This document shows, one piece after another, positions 1 to 12,330 of a stretch of DNA of 64,000 nt. The stretch spans positions 10,072,930 through 10,136,929 of the forward strand of contig CM065325.1 in the NCBI GenBank assembly GCA_033032175.1, read 5' to 3'. Below the pieces are notes generated by a model. It saw only the letters and a list, made by a program, of their open reading frames with translations. It was not told where the DNA came from and made no database searches. This DNA comes from Saturnia japonica (lineage: Eukaryota; Arthropoda; Insecta; Lepidoptera; Saturniidae). Each line of letters opens with the position of its first letter. Within the stretch, counting starts at the first letter, position 1. Position numbers and translations under genes: made by a program.

Positions 1-600
1 GAGGCATTGCCATCATAATCCGCAACCAAGTACGAGTTTAAAAATATTTCTTAAAACTGTTTTTGTGGCAACGCCAAATCTCCTTTAATTCTTCATTAAA
101 ATTAAATCAAACAACATGAAAACAACATTTCAAAGCTTATATTCTACACTATTAAATAATCATAGACAAATAGTTTAAAATTAATGTTTTCGTGGAAAGA
201 TATGGATAAAAGTTATATGTTGACTAACATGTAGGAGGCCGGAGGCGCCATCTATTAACGATGTGTATGATTAAACATTACTGCTGTTAGGTAGATTTTT
301 TTACATTTTGTAATGTACGAAATATTCACACGGGTCAGCTTTTTTAAAACATAAGAGAAACACTGCTCAGCCAGCTGTTCATAAATTATTAGAACCACTA
401 TAATTATATTATATGATTTAATTAACAATTTAATGTTTTTTGCATATACGCATATCTAGTATTGCCATGTCGTATTCTTTATGATGCTACGATGTGGGCA
501 GAAATAAATTAACGTCAATTATTACGCACAACCTGATCATCGGAAAACATCATTGTTTTCAAGGTCTAACCAGACATCGTATTATTTTTATCTGTTTACT
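1..600. other. AT-rich 5' flank, nothing recognised
   Basis: No repeat or gene can be supported, apart from short chance open frames. Confidence 0.6.
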
Positions 601-740
601 AGCTGGTACCCGCGACTTCGTCTGCGTATTATTGGATATACACAGACTGATCACAAACCAAAAAAATCGCCCGTTTTAGCGTGATTGAGTAACAAACATC
701 CAAACATATACACTTTCACATTTATTATATTAATCTGTTT
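600..740 (+). repeat. LINE-tail-like interspersed repeat, short copy
   Basis: 'actagctggtacccgcgact' followed after a deletion by 'gcgtgattgagtaacaaaca'. It matches the copy at 48557-48750. Confidence 0.6.
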
Positions 741-981
741 ATTGAACGTTTAGGGCCCCGTTCAGTCTTCTTTATTGTTAGTCAGTTTGATTATGATTTT
801 GTTTGATCATTGATAGATAGTCAGTATTTTTATCAACCATTCAATTAAAATCAAAATTAGTTTTGAATAGGGTAGGTACATCTTTCTTAAGTCATGGAAC
901 TATGGCTTGTAAAAAGATACAGTTTAGAAACGATAAAACGTTATTACTGATCCAGGCTATATGTCGTATATTTTTAAGTAA

Positions 982-1425
982 CTAGCTGTGCCCGTGGCTT
1001 CGCTTACGTGGACTACAGAATGCAGGCTATTTTAAAGATAAAAATGCTTATTGTGGGTGTTCCTTAGAAAATAGACGTATACTCTCCCGGACTTTTTTGT
1101 AGGTCTTTTTAATGACTACAATTATTTAGTACTTTAATTTGCTATACCTCTTATGGTTTACTCAGCGTAAGTCATTTAAGCGCCCGACTTGATTCACCAT
1201 GACCAGTTTTTTTTTATTTGTACGGAACCCTAAATCTTTTTCTAAAATAAAAGTAGCCTAAGTTACTTACTATAACATCAGCTATGCACCAGTGAAAGTC
1301 CCACCAAAATCGGTCCAACCGTTTCGGAGATTACCTGGACTAAACAGACAGACAAAAATTATAAAAATTGATTTTGTTATAGGATTCGTATATACTTACA
1401 TAAGCATTTAGTAAAAAGCTGTTTT
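982..1425 (+). repeat. LINE-tail-like interspersed repeat C
   Basis: Begins 'actagctgtgcccgtggctt', ends with 'aatcggtccaaccgtttcgg' and 'aaacagacagacaaaaatt'. The same family recurs in both orientations at 6428-6800, 31877-32130, 44565-44995 and 46558-47065. This pattern is a very common short non-LTR 3' end in Lepidoptera (from general knowledge). Confidence 0.75.
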
Positions 1426-1434
1426 TTTGATATT

Positions 1435-1600
1435 GATACTGATTTGAAACTGGAAATCTGTCGCCAAACACCAATAGGTGTGTTCCAGCAGCTGCACTTG
1501 ATAGCCAGTCGTCCACTAGGCTTAGTATACTAACATCTTGGGCCACATCGTCACTTAAGGTCAGGCGAGATTGTGGCCACAACGCTAAACCTCGATCGAA
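1435..1600 (+). repeat. SINE family B, 5'-truncated copy
   Basis: Body and tail of the family: 'gtgttccagcagctgcactt', 'cttgggccacatcgtcactt', ending 'acgctaaacct'. It directly follows a LINE-tail repeat (982-1425). Confidence 0.75.
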
Positions 1601-2159
1601 CGACCGACCCGAAATCCTTACACGCTACCAAATGAGCCATCATCATTGCTTCAATATAGAATAGTCATTTTCATATTATATTTTATCAGTAGTGTTTACT
1701 ATATAGTGTATAGGGTAGACATGATGTATTATGATAGTACTATCTACATTACAAGTAATATTATTAAAGCTCAAGAGATTGTTTGTTAGAACGCACTAAT
1801 CTATGGAACTACCAGTCACAATTTTTTTGTTGTTGATGAAAGTTAAACTTCGCGCTACGATCCTAAAGAGCGAGATAGTAGCCATGAATATCGAGCAATC
1901 TGACAAACTATAAGTACAATTACGGTAAATGAAAACAACAATAGGCTACACGCGGGATGTGGTGGTAGCGGCGCGGTGTAAAGTTTGAATAAATTGAAAA
2001 CACCGATAAAACCGTGGGCACAGGTAATACTACAATATAGTACGGCTGTGGCATCCTTAAGTGTTATGTTTATTTCAATTTATCTCTTTTTTTGTGGTGA
2101 TCCTTCTTGTCGAAGTTTTTGTTCGTCTGTATATTTATAAAGATGACATCTTAATGTTT

Positions 2160-2340
2160 CTAGACGGTGCCGCGGTGGCCTCTAAACCAGAGAGTGAACG
2201 AATTGCTATCAACGACGGTCGTAACGTGTGTTTGCTGAATTTACGTCACAGGCCCTCAATTGGTTGACGGGGACGCGATTATTTTTGCAATCAACGCCAA
2301 TTGTCATCCGCTACGTGCGTTGCTGAACCTCTAGTCTATA
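2160..2340. promoter_or_regulatory. CpG-dense patch upstream with HRE cores
   Basis: Contains ACGTG at 2224-2228 and 2313-2317 and a CRE-like TTACGTCAC at 2241-2249 in a locally G+C-rich stretch, 12 kb upstream of the start codon. An open frame crosses it (2061-2267) but is not supported as a gene. Confidence 0.25.
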
Positions 2341-2699
2341 ACTAATAACTATACATACATGATTAGGTGGCTAGGTTATTTGACATTGATCTCGAAGCCA
2401 TACATATTACATAGTAATGATTTCAAAATGGTTCGAATATTTTTGTCTATTATAGCGCTGATAAAAAATGTTTTATTTCGGATTGTTTTTTTTTTTTAAT
2501 AGGCCGGTATGACAATTATGGCTAAACTTGAATTTTTGGAAAAAAAACGTTTTATGGAATTTACCTATTGGGAAATTATTGTTGTATTAATGTGTAACAA
2601 CAATTTGATCTGCACTGGCAATTCATGTTTACACATGCTTAATATCTGCAACTCAATGTCTATGTGCGCATATTTTGCGTAAAAACTGGGAGTTAGGAG

Positions 2700-2910
2700 A
2701 AATTATTGTTGGATTAATGACTGTTGTGTGGCAACAACGGTAGAATTCACGGTATATTTCGTACGGTATAGTCCAGAAACAACGGTAATCGCCAGTGACA
2801 AATTCTACTGACAGTTGTCGCTGTAATGCTGGTCTGCAGAAATGCCTCTTCAACTCTCGTTTTGAAGGACCCATGGTAAACTTGGGTGAACTCACAGGTG
2901 AACTATTCAC
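2700..2910 (+). repeat. Interspersed repeat J
   Basis: 'tccagaaacaacggtaatcg' and 'attctactgacagttgtcg' recur at about 58045-58130. Class unknown. Confidence 0.5.
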
Positions 2911-3614
2911 GCATCAATTATGTACCTATTGCGCGTTAAGTTTTTCAATTTAAAATATTTATTACATTTTAATGTGTTTTAAACACGTATATACAAATTA
3001 ATATAGATAATATAAAAAATGGATTAAATAATTTTACCCTTATCTCAATTCATAATGAATCTTATCATTTTGGCAACAAATTGAAAGTTCATGATAATTA
3101 TGTGTTATTTTGCTTAGACCTCGTGAATCATACGTGATAAGAATTCTGGATGGTTACTATATCAGCTTATTAATCGATATACCACGTTATACTAAATATA
3201 TAATAGATTGTTATCTCACTACTGTGATAGTTATTACCATCTAAATTAAAACACAAAATTTTATCGTTGTAAAATGCTAAGTAAATATCTATAAAATTTT
3301 AAAATGAAAGCGTTATGTAAAAGACGAAAAGCAGCCGATATTACTTTATAAGTTGACCCACAGTTTGGTTGACTGCGAGGATTTAATTACATATTTATCA
3401 CTTCTGCGCTAACTTAACCTGGTGGGCACTGTAATACCTACAACTGTTTGGCCTGGTATTATATGGCAAGTGTATCCAGTGGGTCCAGGCTGTCATGTAA
3501 CTAAAAGGAAAACTTTTATGATGCCATATTGCATAACCAATGTTATACAACACTCTCTGAATTTTCTCGGGATATAACGGTAAAAGACAACTTCCTAGTA
3601 TTTTATCTAGTTCC

Positions 3615-3736
3615 CTACCTTTAGTAAAGTTTAAGCTAAAGTCGTGTTTTCAAGCATAGATTGCTCCATACTTTTCTACCTTTAGTAAAGTTTAAGCTAA
3701 AGTCGTGTTTTCAAGCATAGATTGCTCCATACTTTT
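3615..3736. repeat. Perfect 61-bp tandem duplication
   Basis: Two adjacent identical 61-base units (3615-3675 and 3676-3736), each starting ctacctttagtaaag and ending ccatactttt. Absence of differences means the duplication is young. Confidence 0.92.
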
Positions 3737-3739
3737 CAC

Positions 3740-4100
3740 CCCCGCCGCAAACAGGAGGGGTGTTATAAGTTTAACTTGTGTATCTGTGTGGCATCGTAGC
3801 TTACAAGCGGATGAACTAATTTTGGTTTCATTTTCTTTGTTTGAAAGTTTTCTTGATCGCTAATGTTCTTAAATGTCAAAAAGTCTGTTCAGCCATTTGC
3901 AGACCATTAGCTTTTTTCCATTTGATAAAGTGATGTGAATTACTTCCAAAAATTTGATCGATTCGAAATTTGGTAACGTGTTACTTCTTCAGGTAACCTT
4001 GACCTGATGTTGCAGCATCATCTGGAATCTGTAGAATACCCAAATCCACACCAACTTACAGCAGAGAAAAAGGTTATTAGGTTCTAGTCTTGCTTTTGGA
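3740..4100 (+). repeat. Interspersed repeat D
   Basis: Shares with 11955-12330 the successive strings 'gtgtatctgtgtg', 'atcgtagct', 'tgttcagcc' and 'ccttgacctgatg', then 'cagc-tcatctggaatc'. Diverged and of unknown class. Confidence 0.6.
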
Positions 4101-5037
4101 GTTATTTTTTTGTTGGCAAATTAGCTTTCTCTGTGACAGACAAAATTTAGAGCAGGTGTTCAATGTGCCTGTATGATTAATTATGGCCCGCACTTTTATC
4201 ATCAGAAATGCATATAGTATTTAAGAACATATAAGTAGAAACGTTGGGGATTAATATAATAGCAAAATGCGATGAGTGTTGAGTAAGAAAATACCGTATC
4301 AACGTATCTTTTTTTTAAAATAAAATGAGTTTATAATTTGCAGTACCTATACTCTATTATAGGTGATCATGAGATCTGTTGAAAGGTTTAGTTAGAGTTT
4401 GGGATTAAGTCTAAAATACTACTAAAGTTCGTTGTGGACTGTTCTATAAAAATAAGTCATTGTTATTTCTTAAATAACTTTAACGTCATTAGTAATTTAA
4501 CTCATAAAACGTTTAATTCTTGCTTGTAAATTTTTCACCGCATTTTTGTTACTAATATTAGCTCTATTTAGGTCTACAAGAATAGCACGTTGTTTATGGC
4601 TCGCTACTCCCGGTTTCTAGTATTTCGAAATTTTTCCTCAAACTATTGCACTCATCAAATATATATTTTGTCCGCTCTTATCGGTCATACACCGAAATTC
4701 ATTTATCGTTACCTACATAGTATTGTTTGTTGGTCAATATGAACATTTTAGAATGTTAACCTGTTTAATAATGCCTATAAGGTTCAAGATTGTTGCTATA
4801 AATTTAAGGGCATAAATAGTTCACAGCGGATCTTTAATAAGTTTCATAATATACATATGTAAATTAGTAATATGTTTATGATAATTCTTATCAAATAGTT
4901 TACAAATAGAAACAAGATATCCTTTTTCCAAAAATATGACCTTGTAAATATTCTATCAGTTGAAATAAGATTTGCTAAATATTTATTTCAAACAAAATAA
5001 TCTAATACTATTATGTGAGTAATTATTGTTTATTTAA
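4100..5037. other. AT-rich 5' flank, nothing recognised
   Basis: No coding, repeat or RNA feature seen. Confidence 0.6.
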
Positions 5038-5165
5038 ATTACAACTAAGTGGTTTCTCGGGAACGGCTCTAACGATTCGGATAAAATTTTATGTTTAGAT
5101 AATGTATTTTTCATCTAAATTTAAAGGCAGTTATTATAATATAATACTAGGATTGCAGATAAAAC
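5038..5165 (+). repeat. Interspersed repeat G, fragment
   Basis: 'ggtttctcgggaacggctct' and 'tagataatgtatttttcatc' match about 61995-62150. A third copy is at 10655-10810. Confidence 0.55.
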
Positions 5166-6427
5166 TTAAAAAAATGTAACGTTATAATTTAAAAATAAAA
5201 ACAAATTCAAGTTACTTTTTGCCAAAACAAGTGATAGGTATCTTAACAGTTCTTTAGATTAAATAATATTCATAACAGTTATACCAGAAATGTAATATGT
5301 AATTACAAAAATCTCTTAGGCGATAAATAGAAATTTATAATATGTCTTTCTGTTGATTTTGGTATTATATTTTCTAATTTGAATGATTTAATGTACAAAA
5401 GAATTAATACCACTATTTTATGTAAAACTTCATTAAAATAATAACTACATAATTATTTTTTTCCAATTTCCTAATCAAATTTGTTTACTTAAAACGAAGT
5501 GTTTGTTGAAACGTATTCGCCACGTGATCAATAGACTACTTACTACTTTACGTAGTATAAGATTGACACTTCTGTATAAAATATATTATTGTAACGTGGG
5601 TTGTAGGCATATTATGTTCTTTAGCAATATGACCTATGTCTATAGAGGGGTAGATATCATTTACGATGGCTGTACGTAGTTAGTAATAAAAAATCGGTTG
5701 TCTGTAAAGTCGGTTTACTGACGATAGTTGAACGTGACAACGTCATTAGAAAATACTGATGGATTGGTATCATTTTTCAAATAATATCGAAAGAATCATT
5801 ACCTTTATCGCCGCAATTATCGTTGCTATAAACAATTTACACCACATTCACTTTTCACTGCACTTCATACTTGAGGAAAACATGTAAATGTGTTATTGTA
5901 TAGCAGCTGTCCACGCGGACGCATCGGTCACTCAAGTAGGAGAGTGGTAGTGGTGGTGGTAGGAGAGTAGTGGCCGTACGGTTGCTTGTCACCTTAGATA
6001 GATAAAAAAGCAATTGGATATGAAATTAAGGATTGCAACGCGGCGTTTTTAAAGTAACTATTAAGGTTTTTGAAGGCCGTAGTAAAGACCTTGTATGGTA
6101 GTCGTGATCCTGTCAAGTATGAGTACCCTCCCATGCCGCTTTCACTATTTTATTTATTATTCCGAAGCATATTTCGCTGTGTGAAGTTGATATGGTTTGG
6201 TTTCTCTGTGTCTAAACAGTTTGCAAATTTACTTGATGACTGGCATTTAGCGTCACCCACAAGATAAAATTCACCTGTCAAAAGACATTTGGTTCGCGTA
6301 TCAACGATCTATAAAATTAATAAATTTGGAGTATCTTTTGGTCTGTTTGTAACATCTAAATAACAAGTTTTTTTACTAAATGCTTATGAAAGTATATACG
6401 GTAATTAATTAATTATAAAAATCACGA
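5166..6427. other. AT-rich 5' flank with a purine-rich GT stretch
   Basis: About 5935-5975 has a run of gtggtggt/aggagag units. An open frame at 6070-6267 (contains GSRDPVKYEYPPMP) has no ATG start and no recognised homolog. Otherwise nothing is seen. Confidence 0.5.
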
Positions 6428-6800
6428 ATTTTTTAAATTTAGTCTGTCTATTTATTTGTACTGGGTAATGTCCGAAACGGTTGGACCGATTTTGATGGGA
6501 CGTTCACTTGCAGATAGCTGATATTACGAGGAGTAACTAAGGCCCCTTTTATTTTAGACAAAGAATTAAGGTATCGTACAAATAAAATATAATGGTAATG
6601 AGGAATAAATCGGGTGCTTAAATGGCTTACACTGAGTAAACCATAACAGATAAGTATATCAAAGTAATATATATATCTCTTAAAAAGACCTGCACAAAAA
6701 TCAGAAATAGTATAGGTATGTCTATCTTCCAACGATCAACAGCAATAAGCATTTTTATCTTTAAATTTAACTAGGAGCGGGTATAGCAAAATTATTTGTG
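6428..6800 (-). repeat. LINE-tail-like interspersed repeat C
   Basis: Reverse copy: 'gtccgaaacggttggaccga' at one end and 'gtagtccagtccacgcgagt' near 6835 outside the other. The middle matches the 982-1425 copy. Confidence 0.7.
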
Positions 6801-7394
6801 CGTGTGCCCGATCGTTCTTTCTGTATGTAGTCCAGTCCACGCGAGTGGAGCCGTGGGTACAGCAGTACAATATTTGTGTAGATGATTTTACAACATTTAA
6901 AATATTAATATACACTCAAAATTAATATTGGTTTTCGTTTTCTCAAATTAAAAATTGCTTTCCTGTAGACATTAAAAAGCGGTTTTGTACATTCTATAAA
7001 TTAAATAGGAAAATGGTTGCATGGTTCTTCCGTATCCGGTTTTTGTTTTAATATTGTTCATTTTATTGGTTTTGTAATATGTTGTATATGTTAAGTTAAA
7101 ACCTTGCTACATTTAATAGCTCTTTGATTAACAGGGAAAAAGTTTAACCTTTCTTTATAATATTCTTTAAACGTAATTTAAATATTTGTTTACAGAATTT
7201 TGTGATATATTGATGTACTTACTTTTACCCGATATTTCTTTGCACTTGAACATCATTTAAAAAAAGTATTTTTATAAGTTAAAAAAACCAATCACTTTTA
7301 AAAATTATTTCATACAGCAAAATCTTTTAAAATATAAAATATACATATAACATTCAATCCACTTTATAATTGTATTAATACTTGAAGTAAAAAC

Positions 7395-7610
7395 TTTGTA
7401 CTCCTTTTTAGCGTATTGCGAGCACGGAAGGCTGTGAGATTTGGCATGGTTAAAGTTTATATGGAGAAGAAGTGCAGAAAGCCAAAATTTATCTATAATA
7501 TCTCTTACTAATATATTAAATTAAATAAATGAATACTGGGAATCCTAACCCGACCAGTGGCATTGAACTAGACACCCTAAAATATTGACATTGTCACTCA
7601 ATGAAAAGTG
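7395..7610 (+). repeat. Interspersed repeat I
   Basis: 'tttttagcgtattgcgagca' and 'aaaatattgacattgtcact' recur at 59860-59980. Confidence 0.6.
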
Positions 7611-7974
7611 ACAGCAAGTGATATAATAATATTCATTGTTTAGGTTCATACTACAATTGTCAAACAGAAAATAGTCTATGATTAAAAAGACGCTGGTTGA
7701 ATTTCGATCATTGGGCGACCGCTAGTAATAATAAATCGGCCATTACACACTTCAAATTAAAAAAAAAACAATCAATCAATATCAGTTCAGCCGTTTGATA
7801 TTTACGATACTACAAACAGACACAGATAATCGAACACACAGATACATACGTTCAACTTGTAACATGTTTACGTAGGAGGTTAAAAGACGTTCGCTACTGG
7901 TAAGGTACTAAAATGAATCACAGGGTTGGCATTATTTAATCATTTTGAAACACGAGACAAACATCTTAGCATTC

Positions 7975-9700
7975 CATGGATCCACCGTACGGGTGCCGGG
8001 TCCATCGTGTAGCAGACAGAGGAAACACGAGCAGTCCCCGGGACTTGCGACCCAGGTGTAGGTTTAAGGGGCCCCCTTATGATGCACATTAGTGATCACC
8101 TTGACTGCCCGCGATACCCTCCATGCCAAGCCAGATTTGGTAAGAGCCTGTTAATGCTGCTTTAGATACCCGTTCTAAAATAGAACTTACTGCAGTTCTC
8201 GACAGGCCGAGGTCTTTTAACAAGTTATAGAGAGATTTCGCTGGAATACCTCTCGCTCTCACTTCCACCGCATATAAGTTAACCGCGTAGTAGTTCTTGG
8301 TTAACTCGTTACATAGATCGTAAATATTTATTCATTTTTATCGCGCGGTCATTAGGTATATTAGTTTCCCACGGTACAGTAAGTTCTACAAGTACTATAC
8401 GCCTGATTTCTAGAGAATAAAGAAATATGTCTGGTCTTAATGACGAAACAACCACATCCTCTGGGATTTTATAATGTTTTTCATATGTGTCTACTAAGAT
8501 AGTACAATCAGGTACAGAACCTAGGATTGAGATGGGATTACTTTTAGCATTTGCTGTTGAGCCTTGTTTTATAAAGTTAATTTGTCTCCTGTTACTGGTC
8601 AATCCTTTTTGAGCTCTAGCTACTGAAAGACTTACTGCTTCACGTAACTGAAGTACTCTATCATGACGACGTGAGTAGTGACCGCTATCAAGAAGCACCT
8701 TGCATCCTACTAATAAGTGTCTGGCTTTACCTATTGCCTCATCACATGTACAACAAGATTTTTCAGAGGCTTTCTCCCATCTTACGAAGTTACTCTGGTC
8801 TGGGAGGGTCATTTGGAAGGCATCAAGGTAAAATTCTAGTAGGGCAGGAGACCTTGGCCGAATTTGCCAGTCCAAGCCATAACCTCAACATCTTTATGAC
8901 CTTTGCATCTATCTTTCCCAGGAGAGTATTACCAAAGTCATATACCAGGAAAGGCCAAGTCAGACGAGATGTAAGATAGTTGTCGTATATCCAAACTTTT
9001 TTAATATTGCTAATTGGCTGAAGGTCTACTTTATTGAGGTCACTAAGGAAAAGATCGACAACTGCGTCCAAGGGTGGTATACGTCCCTTGTAATCTATCC
9101 TTCTTCCAAGAAATTTGAAAGACACCGCTTCAACAACTGTGGTTTCACATTGCCCACCTATTGAGAGTCCTGGATCGTATAAGGTAAATTTAGTGTCCCG
9201 TCTAGCCAGACACAGACAATGCCATTTACTTGGTTTTGCCCTCATTCCATCAGTCCATCTACAGAACTCATTCACTTCATTCAAAAGTGCCTAACATTGT
9301 TTTGGATTACGTGTCAGTATTGCAAGGTCATCTGCAAAGGCTAAGATTGACTCAGTGAATTTATTAACAATTTTAAACCGATAACCCCATTTTTTTTCAT
9401 GGCTTATTAACTTATATCTATTAAAATATTTATAACTATATTAAATGCTATTGGTGACAAACAACAGCCTTGGAATAGCCCCACATTATATTGTAGGGGT
9501 TTTGTGTGCTCATTGTTTGCTGATATGGTAAATTTTAATTCTGAATAATATGAAGTTATTATGTCAATAACTACAATGGTAAAGTTATACCATTTCATCG
9601 CGAAAATCATCAGTTCATGCTGAACTGAACCAAATGTGTTCTCAAGGTCTATCCAGCAGACTGTTATTTGCTTCCCATGTGTCCTGGCATCTTCAAATCA
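7975..9700 (-). mobile_element. 5'-truncated RLE-type non-LTR retrotransposon (R2/R4/NeSL-Hero-like), degenerate
   Basis: The minus strand, read from about 9700 downward, gives successive pieces of one polyprotein. These are the reverse-transcriptase block A (ITVCWIDLENTFGSVQHEL), GLFQGCCLSPIAFN, the catalytic block SILAFADDLAILTRNP, then GMRAKPSKWHCLCL and YDPGLSIGGQ. Next come a Cys/His knuckle (CCTCDEAIGKARHLLVGC) and an endonuclease-like block (RPDIFLYSLEIRRIVLVEL then TVPWE), ending in a conserved tail (RGIPAKSLYNLLKDLGLSRT). The restriction-like endonuclease C-terminal to the RT is what marks this class. The frame is broken in several places. The start is lost at about 9700. About 7975-8095 is probably 3' UTR. 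The exact clade needs a tree. Confidence 0.8.
8309..9284 (-). pseudogene. Retrotransposon polyprotein fragments (thumb, zinc knuckle, endonuclease)
   Basis: Two overlapping frames (8823-9284 and 8309-8875) hold the best preserved parts of the retrotransposon: the region after the RT palm and the endonuclease-like domain with its Cys/His knuckle. They join by a frameshift near 8850. Further upstream pieces (9407-9610) hold the RT blocks. Confidence 0.78.
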
Positions 9701-9849
9701 AATGAATTTTTCAGTAACCAGCAATGAATTTTATGAACTACATTTGTTTCTAACTTCGAATTATCAAACTTAAAAAATATGATCTAACAGTATATCTAAA
9801 TAAATCTTATGTCACTCTGTTGTATGGATATCAATGTCATTATTATAAT

Positions 9850-9940
9850 ACTAGTTGTGCCTGCGACTTCGTCCACGTGGCATATTTCGTGAATAAAAAG
9901 CAGCAACTAAATAAAAACCTCACGTAACTTCAATCTCAAC
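9850..9940 (+). repeat. Short LINE-tail repeat
   Basis: 'actagttgtgcctgcgactt' with 'ggcatatttcgtgaataaaa' and 'aactaaataaaaacctcac'. A reverse copy is at 13555-13650. Confidence 0.6.
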
Positions 9941-10039
9941 TTATGGTATTTGACCCGTACCTATAAACTTTGATAATACCCAACTTAAATCATTTTAAAT
10001 GTTAACTGATATCACAGTTTTACAATCATGAAGATATTA

Positions 10040-10310
10040 CCTAAAAAACGTAAAGACTGACTGCTATGCTCGAGGTCCTGGGTTCGATTCCCAGGTCAAG
10101 CAAAGTATTGGGTTTTTCTATGAAATTTTCAGTAGCCGCTCGGAGTTTGGCTTTGTGCCCGAATATGGCAATAGGCTCGCCCCCTATTCCATGGGACCTA
10201 AAAACATACGCGACGAACTGTGGGTGTACATTAGTATATCTTTGCCTAACCCTTCAGCGAATACAGTCGTAATGGTATTTATATTTGTTTATATATATAT
10301 ATATATATAA
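10040..10310 (+). repeat. tRNA-derived SINE, family A
   Basis: Contains a Pol III B box (GGTTCGATTCC) near 10083, a body with 'aataggctcgccccctatt', and the 3' motif 'gcctaacccttcagcgaat', then an AT dinucleotide run (10291-10309). It matches the copy at about 40400-40640. Confidence 0.8.
10291..10309. repeat. AT dinucleotide run
   Basis: Nine AT units at the 3' end of a SINE, followed by an A-rich tail. Confidence 0.9.
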
Positions 10311-10654
10311 AAAAAAAGAAAAAAGAACGGGACATGAAATGTGGAGGCTTTTAATTATCTATTTTATTATTTATTTCATTAATTTTTTACTGATATATTA
10401 ATCTTTGTTATTTGATTGACGAAGGCGTTACTTTGCGGAAATCCATCGTTAAACATTTATGTGAAATTTCTTAGCAACTTCCGCCTGCAACAGATGAACA
10501 GCAGTTTTCGTCTTCCTATAACATAAAAACGTATAATTAGTAAGACAATGATATACATACGACTATAGGAAGTAATAATAATTTTGCCAATTACTTTATG
10601 TAGAAATTATTTACTTGACAACTATTAACAGATACTTCACTCATTAACTTTTAA

Positions 10655-10810
10655 TATCTGGGCGACCGAGCTTAGCTCGGTGTCTTACAGAAAATAAAAA
10701 TAAAACACCTATCTCTAGGTATACTTGGAACGTATACGTAAACATTATCTAAATACAAAGTTCCATCAAAATCGCTGGAGCCGTTTCCATGAAACCGATT
10801 ACATATTAAT
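10655..10810 (-). repeat. Interspersed repeat G
   Basis: Carries the palindrome 'accgagcttagctcggt' near 10666 and the 'atcgctggagccgtttccat' block. Related to 61995-62150. Confidence 0.55.
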
Positions 10811-11299
10811 TGTTCACTTAATATAATAAGATTTGAGTACCTACACTCATCGTTGAATTCTAAGAAAATTAAAATAACTTTTACATTGATAAGTTGTTGA
10901 ATTTCATGGTCTCCTTTAATTGTAAGACACAATGTTTATTCGAGAGATTATATCATTATCATAGATCCTATCGATTAGTGCAACAACATAGTATATGTCG
11001 GCTTATTGCATTTTTTTGTTGGTTCGATTCCCGCTATAGCTTATTTATATATATATCTCTTTTTTAGAAAATCTGTTAATGCAGTTATTATTTCAAAAAA
11101 TAAAAGAATATTTTCTTTGAGTAAAATTTGATATCTTCAATATTTATCATAATTTTCCTCCATGCCTCGTTCGTTTTTTCCACCTGTATACACATAAAGG
11201 CATACAAAAATGTTCAATTTTGCAATGCTTTACAGGAAAAAAGGTTATTTAATATCTTTAAATTTATAAATCCTTATTTTCCAGGAAATAATAGCGCTT

Positions 11300-11850
11300 T
11301 ATGGTAAGTTTGTCTAGTGTCATTAAATAAAAATCTATAATTGCACAAAAACACCAAACAACGATTTGTATCATTAAATAGAATATATATTTTTACTTAT
11401 TTAAATATTTAAAAATAACATTAAATTTTATGTAAAAATATTAGTTAAAATCCATTCTTAAATGATTAATATACGTGCTTCCAGAAAATCTAGACGTGAT
11501 TTAAACCAAGCCGCCGTACAGCGTCATCTATGAATACTGTCGGAAAATAAAAATACATGTCCATTTATTTTTTTACTGAAAATTATGTAAAGATAAAATA
11601 ATGTGGTATCTTTTCACTTAATTTCAGTAAATATTTTAAACATAATACAGAGTTACATACTAATACATTCCTTTTTATATGTACATAACCTAAACGCAAT
11701 TTATAAGCCATACAATTGTTCGTACGTGTAAAAATGTATCGTAAATGTATCTTCAGACTATAAGCTACAATCGTACCAAATTTCATTGAATTCGGTGCAG
11801 TAGTTTTTGGGTGATTGGTGTTCAAACATGCCGACAGACAAACAGACAAA
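11300..11850 (+). repeat. Interspersed repeat F, + copy
   Basis: Contains 'aaaaacaccaaacaacgat' and 'attcctttttatatgtacat', both found inverted at 13150-13560. The two copies lie 1.3 kb apart in opposite orientations. Confidence 0.55.
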
Positions 11851-11954
11851 AATTTCGAATATTGTTGGTTTCCAGTCGGTTGAGTAACTCGGTGTGCACA
11901 AATCCAGATGTGAAAAATACTCGTTCAAAGCAATTTACCTAAATATTGGATAAA

Positions 11955-12330
11955 TTTTTACCCCGACTCAAAAATAGGGTTGATATAAGTTAACGTGTGT
12001 ATCTGTGTGTCTGGCTGTGGAATCGTAGCTCACAAACGGCTGAACCAATTTTAATCTAGTTTCTTTTGGTTTGAAAGGTGACTTGATCGAGATTCTTCTT
12101 AGCCGTGATTCACTGAAAATCTGTTCAGCCGTTTAAAAATTATCATCTCTTTTATAATTGATAAAATCATGTGAGCATCTTCCACATGCCTGATTGAGTC
12201 GAGATTTGGTATTCTCTTACTTCAATAATATTAGCAAAACCTTGACCTGATGCTGCAGCGTCATCTGGAATCCTTAGGACACCTAACTCCCTATCAACTA
12301 CCCTTTCAATTTTTGACTGTTCTTTTTCTC
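11955..12330 (+). repeat. Interspersed repeat D
   Basis: Second copy of the family at 3740-4100, with 'accttgacctgatgctgcag' and 'gtcatctggaatcctta'. Confidence 0.6.

Noticed and set aside
8671..8979. Open frame on the + strand
   Set aside because: It is the opposite strand of the retrotransposon polyprotein, which has recognisable motifs on the minus strand.
10060..10110. Possible tRNA gene (B box ggttcgattccc)
   Set aside because: No complete cloverleaf or acceptor stem can be drawn, and the same body occurs at three other sites, so it is a SINE.
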